From Haliclona indistincta (taxonomy: Eukaryota > Porifera > Demospongiae > Haplosclerida > Chalinidae): DNA of 64,000 nt. The notes below the pieces were generated by a model. The model searched no databases and was not told the DNA's origin. It saw nothing but the letters and a program-made list of their open reading frames with translations. Of the stretch, positions 37,301-45,300 are shown one piece after another. A program made the translations under genes and the position numbers. Location: positions 17,335,752 through 17,399,751 of the forward strand of contig OZ024783.1 in the NCBI GenBank assembly GCA_964017065.1, in the 5' to 3' direction. Within the stretch, counting starts at the first letter, position 1. Every line of letters begins with the position of its first letter.

Positions 37301-40300
37301 TTTCGACTGGCGATGAATTTTATACGTCCTAAGACACTTAGAACTGCTCTCTGGTGTTGCCCCATCTTACAGTAGCAAGGAGATTGCTCGAAATTGTTAC
37401 TAAAGTGACGAACCAGGAAACGGTGAAAATCGAGTTTCGTCATCTTCGTTTTCTTCTTCTTCTTCTTTCTTCAACTCGCCTAGCGCCTTTACGCGAGCAG
37501 TGACGAGACCAAAACACCCACAAACAGTCGTGAAATTCTCCTGGCAGGTGCCTTTTGAACTTTGTTTTTAGCGAAACGTCGATATACATTCCGCGAGTTC
37601 TCGATCGTGATCCATTGTCAGCTAAGTGTTAGACGCCATTAGTGTGATTGCGCAATACGCACGTGACCAAGAAGGGGCTAGAGCACGTGACCGAGCACTA
37701 GCTTGAGTATAGCCGCGCCGTATGGAACACGGAGAACACATATTTGTCTGGAGTCGTCGAAGAACTGTAACTGAGCTCGTGTAAAATCAGCATTCTGCGC
37801 TCGCCAGATCATTATAACCGCCGTATGGTCTACAAACAAGTGTGGGCGGGGCTCGATCATTATAACCGCCGTATGATCTACAAACAAGTGTGGGAGGAGC
37901 TCGAATGCATGCCTAGCCTGCATGCATGCGCTATGCGTAGGCGACCTGATATACAGCATAACAATTATTTTTAGCTACAAGTTTAAAATTGTTAATAAAG
38001 GAAAATCCATCAATAATAGGAAAACTAAACCAATGGTGGAAACAATGACGGCTCAGTACATGCATGATATTGAACTGCACATCACTGAATAAGAAAAAAG
38101 GACACAAACAAGAAAATAAAAAGATTTCTATCGAAATCAAAAGAATGTAGGGTTGTGAAATCTACCACTGGTCCACAATGTAAGCTAACAAGGAACAAAC
38201 ATGGAATGGTAACACGATTGACTTGCTAACAGACCATAGATCCCTACATCAGTGGCTGCACATAAGAATGCACGTCAGGTGTCAATCAACAGCAAATAGC
38301 AGACCTAGCTATAGTCAGCCAAAGCAGCCACTGATGTAGGGATCAATTGTCTGTTAGCAAGTCAATCGTGTTACCATTCCATGCTTGTTCCTTGTTAGTT
38401 TACATTGTGGACCAGTGGTAGATTTCACAACCCTACATTCTTTTGATTTCGATAGAAATCTTTTTATTTTCTTTGCAATTAACAATAATGTATGATAGAG
38501 CAATGAAGTCAAAGGGAGCTATCACATGGAGAAGGAGGGACTGGTCAGAGCTGTTGAATTTCTGAAAAAGAAGAAATTCAAAATAGGCACTCTAGTCACA
38601 GACAGGCATAAACAAATTGCCAAGTGGGTCAGGGAAAAAATGGCTACGACAGATCACCGTTATGATGTCTGGCATTTGGCTAAGTGTGAGTTGCTAACTT
38701 ACATGTACATGTAGCTAGTATTAACCAATGCAGCCTTCAAGAAAAAGGTCGTTGCATTAGCCAAGGAGAAAGACTGTGAACTTGTGGGAGAGTGGAAAAA
38801 GAGTATGGTGAATCATCTCTATTGGTCAGCTGTGTCAACCCCCAATGGAAATGTTGACATAATAAAGGCAAAATGGATGTCTTTGGACAACCATATTCAT
38901 AACCGACACAAAGGGCATGGGAAGCATTTTCCTAAGTGTACACACAAGAGACTGAGAGGAAAAAGAAAGAAGTGGTTCAAGCCACGTAAGCATTTTGCTT
39001 CCTCAAAGTTAATCAAAAATTTCAAATTAAAATATGTAGATACAAAAGCAAGTGAGAAAATCAGTGCTCTTATTTGCAAGAAGCAATTTTGTAATGACAT
39101 GATAAAGCTCTCTCCAAAATATCAGACTTCAAAATGCGAAGCGTTGATAAATAACTTTGCTCCCAAATCAGTGGCATTTGCTTACCGTGGGATGCTCTCC
39201 AGGTCTGGTAATAATAAATGTATACAATGAAATGTGTATTATACTTCATACAGGCTAAGGCTTGCAATGTTACACTACAACGAAAACAGTGGCAGGAATC
39301 AAGCACAGAACAAAAGAGGAGAGAAACGGTACTCAATTATGTACCCTAAGTACAAATCTGGTGGCTACATAGTCAGGAAAATCCCAGCAAAGAGTACCGA
39401 TGGTAAGCTAATATTGAATTGATTACATGAAGTTATGAACACATGTAGGTTATGTTGAAGATCTATTTGCTACCCTATGGGAATTAACGCAGGGCAAGAA
39501 AGCCATATGCAAAGTGATTTCTTTACCTCCACCACTATGTAGCAGTTTAGAGAGACCAGAAAAATCAGGAGCAGTTCAAGAACACAAGAGCAGATTTTCA
39601 AAACATTGATCACTATAATGTGGGAAATTTAAATCCCTTATAACCACTGGAAGGAAATTTGTCTCTGATATTCTTCACAGCACAGGCTAGCAAAGTCACT
39701 CTTACACTACGGCCCAACCATCCCCAGCACCACCTTGTTAGCTGTCGATAAGCAATGTAACGATATTTCCTGGGCAAAGGAAATGAACTGTATAATAAAT
39801 TGGAACTCGCTACACATCAAGTATTCACTTACTCATGCATTGATGATGGGGCAGATGTAGTACCATGTTCTTGCCTGAATTGAAAATATGCAGCCTGCCC
39901 CCATTCATTAAGGCAAACACTCTCAAATCCCGGATGCTTGGTAATGCACACAACTGAGGGATCATTAGCTTCTTCTATCTTGCTGACAATACTGTCAATT
40001 TCCTTGCAGCAAATGCACTCTTGATAGGTTGGCAAAAGACTACAACAACCACACTCACACCTGTTTATAATGTGATACTCAACACAACAAGAGAATATAC
40101 TTGAGCTCACCATGACATATCTTTAAGTTTTTTCTAGACTTTCATCATCATAACTATCTGACTCGGAAGAACTACTATGACTAGAGGTAACCTCTGATTC
40201 ACTGGGTTCAAAACAGTAAAGGACAGGTGAATTGCTAGGCTCCTCTACATCAGTGAAACTTGAATGGCTGCTAGAGCTTTCAGAGTCACCAGAATCAGAC

Positions 40301-43300
40301 ATAGGAAACGCGCGTGTAGACTAAACAGTTTGTACAGTACTCAACTTGTGACATCATCAATAAGTCCCGCCTACAATGGCGCGTGGGTGTACGCGTGGGC
40401 GTATGTGTTGTTTTTAGCAGCCCATAACTCTAGAATAGCTTACCCAATGGCAACCAAACTTGCATTCTAGTCTAGACTATTCATTATCTGATTTATCTCT
40501 ATAATAAAGTAAAAATTGCAACAACAAAAAAATGATTGCAGTTACCCTTTAAAGCTATTTGTACCCCACCACACCCAAAGATCAAAGGAAAATGGCATGG
40601 TATATATCCCATATACAGAGGAAAATATGGATATTTTTCAGGATATTAAAGTTAAAAAGGGCAAATATGGATATTTTCCAGGAAGTGGCAAAGTGGCACC
40701 AGTCCCTTGTCCACACCTGCCCACCCGGCGAAAGTGCGTGGAGCTTTATACCCTACAAAATAGCAGATACTAGTGGGCCATCGTCAATAAATTATCAATA
40801 CATTTTTGGCGCACGTGTTAACCTTTGGGAAAGGTCAGCCAGCATTGCTGCCTGAAAGCCAAGTTACCGTGCGTTTTAGCTGCACAAAAGTTGACGCCAG
40901 GCTTCGTTTGTTGCCCAACTTGAACAGCTTCGTTTGTCGCCCAACTTGAACACAGGCGTTCGCCATTATAGACCTGGTGAGTGTGCGCTTGGAGGCGAGT
41001 GCCCTGGGCTCCCATCGCTCGTAGATCTTCGCTTACAAGCTACAGAACAGCTACAGCAGCTACAAACACCACGAGAAGACTGGTGGTGGGGTACAAGTCA
41101 GTTAAGGTGGCGGTGCGCCAATTAATTTTAATGAGATTCATAACTTTACAAGTAGCTTTATTTTCTAGCGATGCTATTTTGTACAGGCGTGCTCCAGTAT
41201 GCATTGTGTTTGTCTATCGATATACATCGATTATAGCAAGTTTCAGTCACGAAGTGTTAGCTAACGTGGAGCAGCTAGCTCGCCCAGTATATACTGGTCT
41301 GTGGCTGCTATCTCAAGTTTGGCTTGCTTGCTCCGGAAGGAACTCCGTTTACAGCTAACAAATTCCAGGGCGCACAGACGTACAGAGCGATTTTTCGATA
41401 CTCCTTTGCTAACGCGGCAAAACAGCAAACCTAGACAAGAAAAATTCCTTAACAAAAAATCTAGATCGTATTACGGAAATTCGCTCTGTACGTCTGAGCG
41501 CAAGGTGGCGCTGCATGCTGCTGCGCTTGAAGCGCGTCGATCTATTGCTCGACAGTGGAGATAGCAGCCACAGACGCTTCACGTATTATTTCCCCCATAC
41601 TGTTATGTAAATCGCTGTAGTTATAAAGTCTAGTTATTAATAAAACACACGTTGCGTGGGTGTTGAATATTAACTAAGTGCACCGCCACCTTAAATCCCG
41701 GTCTCTTCGGCGATCGGGATAATACCTCAGTGGTTAATTATGCCATCCTCGGGCTCCGCCCTCGGACAGCATAATTAACCACCTCAGTATATATCCGGTA
41801 TATCGCCTCAGAGACCGAGAGTTAACTATTACATGTATGAACAATTTCGTGCCTCAAGAGCCATTATATGGCATGCTATAGTCTAGCTGCTGACCCTCGC
41901 TAAGCCTATTGATAGGTGTGGAGAGGGTCTGCAACTAAACTGAGAGCACACTAGTCTGCACACTATTGACAGGTGGTCATTAGCACTCATGTATAGAAGC
42001 ATGGTAAATGAGATAAATAAGTCGTACTATATACAGCTGTTTTATATAAACTACAAATACACAACCAGCTATAATCAAGAAACAGTTCTTTATAGACATG
42101 TTGGATAGTGACAGTATGACAGCCTGTATGCACAAGCGAATTATAAGAACAAAATCCGCAGTGCAATTTATAGTGCTAGAGAATCAATGTGTCTCCTAGC
42201 TAGCCCATTTGCTGTCAGTAAAATAGTGATAAAACCCGGTGTTCAGCTTTATTAGATTCCACTTTAGTGTGCCGAACACTTATTATTTGAAATAATATTT
42301 CTGTACAACATGCTTGCACAATAAACATCTTGTGTACTAACACTAGCAGTTGAAACGATCTCTTCTTGACAGGAGGAAAGTACTCGAGAATGAATATACT
42401 TGACTCCTCTATGCTATAATTTTTATTGTTCCAGCTCATTTGAACAAGTGCTGAACACAGGGTGCCTTTATGAATGTACCGTTACCATTACTACCATTAA
42501 ACATGTACTGCAATAATCTGCTAGCTATGAATGCTATTATGTCGGTATATCAGTGATTGTACTGTGACAATCTAACATACCTTATCACTGGCGTTGATGT
42601 CTATCTCAGGTTGCGATGAAAGAATGCTAACAACCTGAGAGTGTCCATTCCGTGAGCTAACGATAAGTGGTGTCCACTGTATAATAGAGAATGATAACAA
42701 CAACACAGTGATTATTAATAAACAATGCAACATTTTACATAATCAACACTGTTGTTCAATATAGCAAGTCCCATACTGATCAAACAGTGTCTTCTGTGAT
42801 GTATCTATCCATGCCTACAACATTCCATAAAATGCTTCTGTGTTCTTATTGATTAGACAGTATTTTACCACATGTTGATCACACATTGTGTATTAGGCAG
42901 TCAGAGACTGAGCAAGTGCACAGATCACCACAAGGCATCGTGTGTGGTTCTTCACGGCAATAGAGCTGACCAACAAGAGTATACATGTACACTTGTTGAG
43001 ACTGATTAACAGAGAGAGGACAGGCTACAGCTAGCACATGATCGAGGCAACGATAATATGGTGCTACTGATACTGATCAACACAGCTCAGTAAATACCTG
43101 CTCAGATCATGCCTGTCCTCTCACTCTGGCTCACCAAACACACTCCATTTATAGCCTGATCGATGCTGAGACAAAGTCAACTAGTTTGTTGTGAACCATG
43201 CTCTTTTTTTGTCAGGTGTATACGTGACCCAATTTTGGAAAACCCGACTTATCGCGAAAACATTGTTTCTAGCAAAACGTCGTTTTGTGTCAACAAGTGA

Positions 43301-45300
43301 TAGTTGGTCAGTTTCGCGATTAGTTTAGTTTCATAAAATAAAATTTAATTATGATCCTTTATACCTACCTTCTCGTGTACCAGCGACGCTTGTGCGCGCT
43401 CTAGTTTCCAGAGGAGAAGCGTTTAGTTTCAGCGACTAGAATCGCCATTCATTGCATGTAACGGAGGCGTGGTCACATGATAGAACAGTTGCCCTGACAA
43501 CAGAAAGCAAAGAACGAACAACAGCGCTTAGGTAAGCGAATAGCTCAGCTTTGTGACTTCTGGTAGCAATTCCTATGGTCCTTGGGAGCAGGAATACACA
43601 GAAAACTACTTACAAATAGCGCTCCAAGTGCCTATACACGCTGTTGCTAAGATAGAGAAACATCGCTTTACATTTTATGTATACGGAGTTACATGTAGTA
43701 TACGGACTTGCATACTAAACGTGATGTCAATGAATAATTGCGTTTTTCACAAATCAATGTACAGGTACTAGGACGCACATTTCGCGTTATAACTCAGCAA
43801 CCATAGCAGCTACAATGGCGTCAAAGGTACCATTACGATCGCCATTCCCTAAGCTTTCCATTGCTATCAATAACTGTATTTTTCATTTTTGCGCTATAAG
43901 TCGGGGTTTCTAAAATCAGGTCACATATAACAACAAATGTTCGGTGGGGCTAGCTCACATGCACAGTATACATGTAGTCAATGATGGATGTACTGATAGG
44001 GACATATTTACAAGGGTGCTCTCAGTGCTCAAGCACTTCCTTAGCAAATTGAACAGTTGCTATGTCACTAATAATATTCACGAAATTTAATCTGGTCAGG
44101 AGTCATCAGTGCTGAACAAAAACATCACTTGTCAGTGTAGGCTAAGTGTTATTTGTCTTGAATACACAAAGCTTTTTGTGTATAACTAACAATTACAGAG
44201 TGTGAGGACCCTCCTTATTCAAATCCTGGATACACCACTGCACTAACACACATACAGAACCAAATACTCAACCACTGACTGTGTGTGGTAGTACATACTG
44301 ATGTGTGGATCTGTTACTAGCATCATGTGACCACTAACAATACTCACATTGATATAACCAGGATCAGGATGATGATAGTTAACATGAGCTCCTCTTGCTA
44401 TCAACTCACTCACTCTATTGACATTACCATCTTGACAAGCATCATACAGTTTCCTATTCTGTGAGTAGAGCACAACATAATGTAAGCAGTATTAGATCAG
44501 ACAGTGATTGCTACAATCTCTAACAACTACTGATCACATGACCTAACTCATCAATATTCATGAAATATAGGGCGGTTGCAATTACGTCATTTATATGACG
44601 TCACGTTACTTCCGTGTGGCAGAAATTGCCCGTTCCCAATGAAAATGTACAGTAAATTCAACACTTTGAGCGTGCACTGGACGCGTACGCAAGATCGAGA
44701 AGCTGTTTTATGGCAGCCACAGGCTATCTGCAGCTACCAGAAATGATATGTAAGCTTAAGAAGACGCTAGCAACTACTCAAAAAAAATTAGTGGGATGCG
44801 TTTTAAACGCACTTTGGCTACTTACAGACTAGCAGGCAGCTATAGCTAGCTCGTGGCATCCTTAACGCGGCTCCTCGACCTTGCGTACGCGTCCAGTGCG
44901 CGCTCAAAGTGTTGAATTTACTGTACATTTTCATTGAGATCAAGCAATTTTTGCCACCCGGAATTAAATTACGTAATGTTTTTGACGTCATATGCAACCG
45001 CCCTATACAGTATCCTCAGTGTAGGGCACGCGAGGCGGCGGCTAATACCGTAATACGTAGGGTGCACAGTGAGCAGGTCCTTGTGGACTGCACAACAGGA
45101 GCCGAGCTAGCCTCCAGGCTGAACCGGACTGAATAAATAAATGAGTCAGCTTCCGACAGCGCGGGCCCGCCGCCCGTACGGGCACTGAGGGCTCGACCAG
45201 CTCAGGCTCGCTCGCTGATACCACAGCTTATTGCGGTGACAGTGCTAGTAGAATACAGTATTCTATCTCTTACCAACTGGTCCTGGCTCAGAGAAGTCAT
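11888..45300 (-). CDS. Ankyrin-P-loop GTPase-COR-like-Death domain protein (10 coding exons)
   Basis: Model on the minus strand: 45300-45274, 44458-44348, 42676-42581, 34089-33991, 21752-21654, 19752-19680, 19258-19208, 18478-18219, 14207-12464, 12408-11888. All junctions are GT/AG and all phases agree, giving 3,081 nt and 1,026 residues. Residues 10-168 are five ankyrin-type repeats, one per exon; 169-185 is a linker; 210-218 is the Walker A/G1 loop (GPPATGKTS); 358-362 is the G3 motif (DSGGQ); then a winged-helix/COR-like region; 866-898 is a Thr-rich ATATTQLP repeat; about 932-1012 is a Death domain. The order matches the C-terminal half of DAPK1 without its kinase, so a cytosolic switch that signals through Death-domain contacts is likely (inference). 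The P-loop exon could also end at 18225. Introns hold most of the transposons of the window. Confidence 0.8.
12464..14207 (-). CDS. Large exon: GTPase G3 region and COR-like domain
   Basis: 581 codons are open between acceptor cccttag|GTTTG and donor CAGCTG|gtatgc. It holds DSGGQPNYLDVFPLFVRNK (G3 plus the following strand), a G4-like VGTFADR, then a winged-helix segment (WFGFYLSLLSF, LSLQECVDIGRSL, ITFFHNLNLILHY) as in COR-A. The remainder up to the Death exon is specific to this family. Confidence 0.85.
14373..15077 (+). mobile_element. Element with short terminal inverted repeats and a degenerate 60-65-bp tandem repeat
   Basis: 'ggggcgagcctgagcga' at 14373 recurs inverted at 15061-15077. 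Between lie about eight units built on 'gagagactgaagaacagaga' and 'ggagcatgagcga'. The last units read ERRGAETEEQREDRLQQM, a Glu/Arg-rich repeat often seen in transposon-encoded proteins, ending in a short tail with a stop before 15100. Earlier units are shifted out of frame. No transposase is seen. Confidence 0.55.
15106..16894 (+). mobile_element. Composite hairpin element, copy 1 (interrupted)
   Basis: It begins with a palindrome of about 400 bp (agatttctatcgaaatcaaa ... inverse at 15480-15510; 'agaccatagatccctacatc' in both arms). About 850 bp follow with 'gagccccgcccacc', 'gtcacgtgcg' and a gaaa run. It ends in the terminal hairpin gggagacac-tacc-gtgtctccc and 'taata'. It is interrupted by the 540-bp element at 15663-16202. 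It lies in the intron between the P-loop and COR exons. Confidence 0.82.
15663..16202. mobile_element. 540-bp MITE nested in composite copy 1
   Basis: Terminal inverted repeats of about 75 bp (ggggcccggtaaaacccgga at the left, inverse at the right). Direct flanks 'tatcagctc' at 15654-15662 and 16203-16211 are a 9-bp target-site duplication. The centre repeats 'gcctaacagcgcccagta' in both directions and holds a telomere-like 'aaaccctaaaccctaaaa'. The other composite copies show the empty site. Confidence 0.88.
17000..17717. mobile_element. TTAA-flanked palindromic element (GGTGGCGG ends)
   Basis: The ends GGTGGCGGTATACC and inverse are flanked by TTAA (16996-16999, 17718-17721). The two arms of about 300 bp are near-perfect inverted copies, so the same 99-codon open frame appears on both strands. 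A truncated relative lies at 56.6 kb. TTAA targets are typical of piggyBac and Kolobok families; no transposase is encoded. Confidence 0.85.
18219..18478 (-). CDS. P-loop exon (Walker A and switch I)
   Basis: Acceptor ctctctgcag|TTAGC fits the phase-1 end of the linker exon. It encodes QGPPATGKTSVIDLAMG (G1) and RHSTGVAEPPS (switch-I-like). Two donors are possible, gtaaag at 18224 or gtgcat at 18218; both keep phase 0 into the next exon. Confidence 0.85.
18566..18896. mobile_element. 331-bp MITE with 5-bp flank duplication
   Basis: The ends 'caggcgcgtgtc' and inverse 'gacacgcgcctg' are flanked by 'atcac' on both sides (18561-18565, 18897-18901). AT-rich centre, no coding content. It lies in the intron before the P-loop exon. 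Confidence 0.75.
19208..19258 (-). CDS. Linker exon between ankyrin and P-loop exons
   Basis: 51 nt between acceptor ctctcag|CATCC and donor GCTG|gtgaga, phase 1 on both sides; it encodes a Ser/Thr/Pro-rich linker (RPRPSESGAPVTSA). Confidence 0.7.
19261..19351. repeat. (GA)n microsatellite
   Basis: About 90 bp of GA. Read on the minus strand it is a (CT)n tract that runs directly into the acceptor of the exon at 19258. Confidence 0.95.
19680..19752 (-). CDS. Ankyrin exon 5 (last, short)
   Basis: DGRTPLDWARSRNHQDIVDL is a canonical ankyrin TPL-helix pattern. It ends in phase 1 at donor gtcagt. The next exon (19258-19208) is a Ser/Pro-rich linker whose acceptor follows a long (CT)n tract on the sense strand. 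Confidence 0.85.
20065..20175. repeat. Dispersed repeat, inverted partner at 29.96-30.02 kb
   Basis: 'tgccgaggtgggcggagcca' and a (TG)n/(TA) tract appear here. The inverse, with 'tggctccgcccaccgaggca', is at 29998-30017. Both lie in introns of the ankyrin gene. Confidence 0.55.
20556..20915. repeat. Minisatellite, 56-70-bp units, about six copies
   Basis: Units share 'cactagcctgcgcttccata' and 'gcactgttgctatgatctgc', with CTG-rich spacers of varying length. Confidence 0.8.
21654..21752 (-). CDS. Ankyrin exon 4
   Basis: 33 codons, phase 0 both sides: GYTALHYCALYGYTAVADLL, then IAAGAATNTTNN. It is nearly a copy of exon 3 at 33991-34089, and the flanking intron DNA is copied as well. Confidence 0.88.
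22385..22545 (+). mobile_element. Diverged half-arm of the hairpin palindrome family
   Basis: The order 'aaaaaag', 'gtgtagggatga', 'aaggaacaag', 'tccctacatcagcggcttgctg' matches one arm of the composite palindrome with many changes. The opposite arm is missing. Confidence 0.4.
23290..24525 (+). mobile_element. Composite hairpin element, copy 2
   Basis: An uninterrupted copy: palindrome 23290-23690, then the unique part with a gaaa run, then terminal hairpin gggagacac-tacc-gtgtctccc. It serves as reference for the family (about 1.24 kb). It has no long coding frame. Confidence 0.85.
24526..26070. other. Intron DNA; short repeats only
   Basis: 'cacagcgataac' followed by 'ctcctatt' occurs at 25161 and 25929, a short direct repeat that may mark ends of an old insertion. 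Nothing else is recognised. Confidence 0.35.
26073..26158 (+). CDS. Possible N-terminal zinc-finger-like exon of a transposon protein
   Basis: ATG at 26073 gives MTERRGEIYCDHCRDFVSHA and TYYRHCRL before a stop. The CxxC...YYRH pattern resembles the first segment of many uncharacterised transposon-borne proteins, but nothing in the sequence fixes the family. Small splice-flanked open pieces at 28560-29009 on the same strand end in an acidic tail (DYSADSDSSFELAD, stop at 29009) and could be its remains. Phases of the middle pieces do not all agree, so if it was a gene it is probably decayed. Confidence 0.3.
26246..26425. repeat. 81-bp tandem repeat, about 2.3 copies
   Basis: 'cttgagataataactgggtc' starts at 26246 and 26327, and a variant at 26408, giving a period of 81 bp. 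It sits immediately beside the 82-bp array but the unit sequence is different. Confidence 0.85.
26530..28412. repeat. 82-bp satellite array, about 23 copies
   Basis: The word 'ggctctgtacgtactccaag' recurs every 82 bp from 26581 to 28385. Units are almost identical. Shared variants ('cagttcaagc' and 'gtacctactcc') at 26785/26831 and again at 27851/27897 are 1,066 bp apart, exactly 13 units, which shows a block duplication. The repeated 65-codon minus-strand frames are a by-product of the repeat. The array lies in the 12-kb intron between ankyrin exons 3 and 4. Confidence 0.95.
29010..29910. other. Intron DNA with an unexplained 132-codon plus-strand frame
   Basis: 29138-29536 is open on the plus strand. 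Its composition is Thr/Ser-rich with no domain I recognise. No splice context supports it. Confidence 0.3.
29911..29975. repeat. (GACAGACT)n and (CATA)n simple repeats
   Basis: Repeats of gacagacagact and then catacata, ending at the 'cgtggctccgcccaccgagg' dispersed repeat. Confidence 0.8.
30174..32116. mobile_element. TTAA-type element split by composite copy 3
   Basis: The left end GGGGGCGGGTAC follows tcaa (a mutated TTAA) at 30170. The right end is GTACCCGCCACC followed by TTAA (32117-32120). Removing the composite copy (30227-31487) leaves about 680 bp, close to the 718-bp and 585-bp members elsewhere. The left end is degraded, so the boundary is tentative. Confidence 0.5.
30227..31487 (-). 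mobile_element. Composite hairpin element, copy 3
   Basis: Minus orientation: the terminal hairpin gggagacac-ggta-gtgtctctc comes first, the palindrome last (31095-31487). The unique part again has 'aacaagatggcggctacata'. Confidence 0.82.
32844..33527 (+). repeat. Duplicated repeat segment A (with terminal hairpin 33387-33521)
   Basis: Nearly the same sequence as 40559-41832, same strand. It holds two copies of 'aatatggatattttccagga' and ends in a hairpin whose arms start and end in gttaac and carry 'cataattaaccacctc'. It lacks the 585-bp insertion found in the other copy. Confidence 0.8.
33611..33881. mobile_element. 271-bp MITE with 5-bp target-site duplication
   Basis: Inverted ends of about 80 bp ('cattacctaagagtat', 'gtcaatataccccctagga' and inverse), flanked by 'cagta' on both sides (33606-33610, 33882-33886). 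The paralogous intron at 21.55 kb has the uninterrupted 'atctacagtaagca'. Confidence 0.88.
33991..34089 (-). CDS. Ankyrin exon 3
   Basis: 33 codons, phase 0: GDTALHYSAMFGETAAADLL, then IAAGAAIDTTNN. Paralogous to exon 4. Confidence 0.88.
34344..34535. repeat. Left terminal inverted repeat of the Kolobok-like element
   Basis: AGGGTAACTGTAATCA at the outer end. It matches the inverse of 40337-40548 with small indels and includes 'ggcgggacttattgatgatg'. Confidence 0.9.
35652..36804. mobile_element. TA-flanked element inserted in the transposase exon
   Basis: The ends 'cagtaccgctcacgagtaag' and inverse are flanked by TA (35650-35651, 36805-36806). Removing the element and one TA restores an uninterrupted coding exon in the correct phase. 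TA targets are typical of Tc1/mariner-type elements. There is no transposase inside. Confidence 0.88.
35960..36164. mobile_element. 205-bp MITE nested in the TA-flanked element
   Basis: The ends 'ccgtatagcgggaaa' and inverse, rich in 'ttcgcgaa', are flanked by TA (35958-35959, 36165-36166). Confidence 0.85.
37237..38473 (-). mobile_element. Composite hairpin element, copy 4
   Basis: Minus orientation. It begins ttagggagg but the terminal hairpin is deleted. Palindrome at 38105-38473. It makes up nearly all of transposase intron 5, with donor at 37210 and acceptor tatgatag ending at 38498. Confidence 0.8.
39829..40302 (-). pseudogene. Small Cys-rich protein like the P2X7 C-terminal ballast, frameshifted
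   Basis: Second gene of the Kolobok-like element. Exon 1 (40302-40111) is Ser/Asp/Glu-rich (MSDSGDSESSSS, then CFEPSESEVTSS). Exon 2 (40060-39829) encodes CECGCC, LPTYQECICCKEID, CITKHPGFESVCLNEW and AAYFQFRQEHG. The spacing of WCxCGxC, CxCC and HPGFExVCL is that of the zinc-binding ballast domain at the C-terminus of vertebrate P2X7 and of many stand-alone invertebrate proteins. A run of six T (40128-40133) shifts the frame of exon 1; with five the splice phase would agree and the product would be about 140 residues. It could be an assembly error. Its role in transposition is unknown. Confidence 0.75.
40337..40548. repeat. Right terminal inverted repeat of the Kolobok-like element
   Basis: Inverse of the left repeat, ending in CAGTTACCCT next to TTAA. 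Confidence 0.9.
40559..41832 (+). repeat. Duplicated repeat segment B, with insertion
   Basis: Same sequence as 32844-33527 but with the TTAA element 41106-41690 inserted. It directly adjoins the right end of the Kolobok-like element. Confidence 0.8.
41106..41690. mobile_element. 585-bp TTAA element (GGTGGCGG ends)
   Basis: The ends GGTGGCGGTGC and inverse are flanked by TTAA (41102-41105, 41691-41694). Segment A has a single TTAA at the same place (33388), which proves the insertion. The interior has inverted 'tgtggctgctatctc' words. Confidence 0.9.
41833..42580. other. Intron DNA, nothing recognised
   Basis: AT-rich, without open frames of note or clear repeats. Confidence 0.4.
42581..42676 (-). 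CDS. Ankyrin exon 2
   Basis: 32 codons between ttatacag|TGG and AAG|gtatg: WTPLIVSSRNGHSQVVSILS, then SQPEIDINASDK, a standard ankyrin repeat. Confidence 0.85.
43228..43923. mobile_element. Approximately 700-bp element with terminal inverted repeats
   Basis: 'gtgacccaattttggaaaac' and 'ccgacttatcgcgaaaa' at the left recur inverted as 'ttttgcgctataagtcgg' and 'ctaaaatcaggtcac' at the right. The interior is unique, without a transposase. Confidence 0.6.
44348..44458 (-). CDS. Ankyrin exon 1
   Basis: 37 codons between actcacag|AAT and AAT|gtgagt: LYDACQDGNVNRVSELIARG begins the repeat domain. Confidence 0.82.
44568..45005. mobile_element. 438-bp MITE with TA flanks
   Basis: The ends TAGGGCGGTTGC and inverse have TA on each side. 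Inner arms share 'gaaaatgtacagtaaattca' and 'tggacgcgtacgcaag'. It is located in intron 1 of the ankyrin gene. Confidence 0.85.
45274..45300 (-). CDS. First coding exon of the ankyrin/GTPase/Death gene
   Basis: ATG at 45300 encodes MTSLSQDQL up to the donor gtaaga. It joins in phase to NRKLYDACQDG. The start is chosen because it is the first Met before a good donor; the 5' UTR is not determined. Confidence 0.6.

Larger units (their letters stand above)
34636..39609 (+). pseudogene. THAP-domain Kolobok-type transposase, interrupted
   Basis: Exons: 34636-34927, 34997-35071, 35124-35217, 35267-35462, 35520-35651 continued at 36807-37209, 38499-38685, 38734-39202, 39254-39402, 39449-39609; about 719 codons. 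Exon 1 opens with a THAP zinc finger (MVKTCVAAGC, KWIDQVKRHRDKWEP, YSVLC) but a deletion after YSVLC removes the Cys-x2-His end and shifts the frame; from VDRSIKPDAVSTIF on, all later phases agree. The catalytic core carries GGDGRADSPGHSAKFGSY, LVTDRHKQIAKWVREK and DVWHLAK, the motifs of this transposase class. The protein would bind the element ends and cut and paste it. Exon 5 is split by a TA-flanked element; intron 5 is filled by composite copy 4. An AATAAA lies at 39794. Confidence 0.82.
34344..40548. mobile_element. Kolobok-like DNA transposon with two convergent genes (6.2 kb)
   Basis: It is flanked by TTAA on both sides (34340-34343, 40549-40552), with terminal inverted repeats of about 190-210 bp (34344-34535, 40337-40548) starting AGGGTAACTG. 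Inside are a plus-strand THAP-domain transposase and a minus-strand small zinc protein, tail to tail. TTAA duplication plus a THAP transposase is the known hallmark of the Kolobok superfamily. Later insertions are a TA-flanked element at 35652-36804 and composite copy 4 at 37237-38473; without them the element was about 3.8 kb. Both genes carry lesions, so this copy is dead. It sits in the intron between ankyrin exons 2 and 3. Confidence 0.85.
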
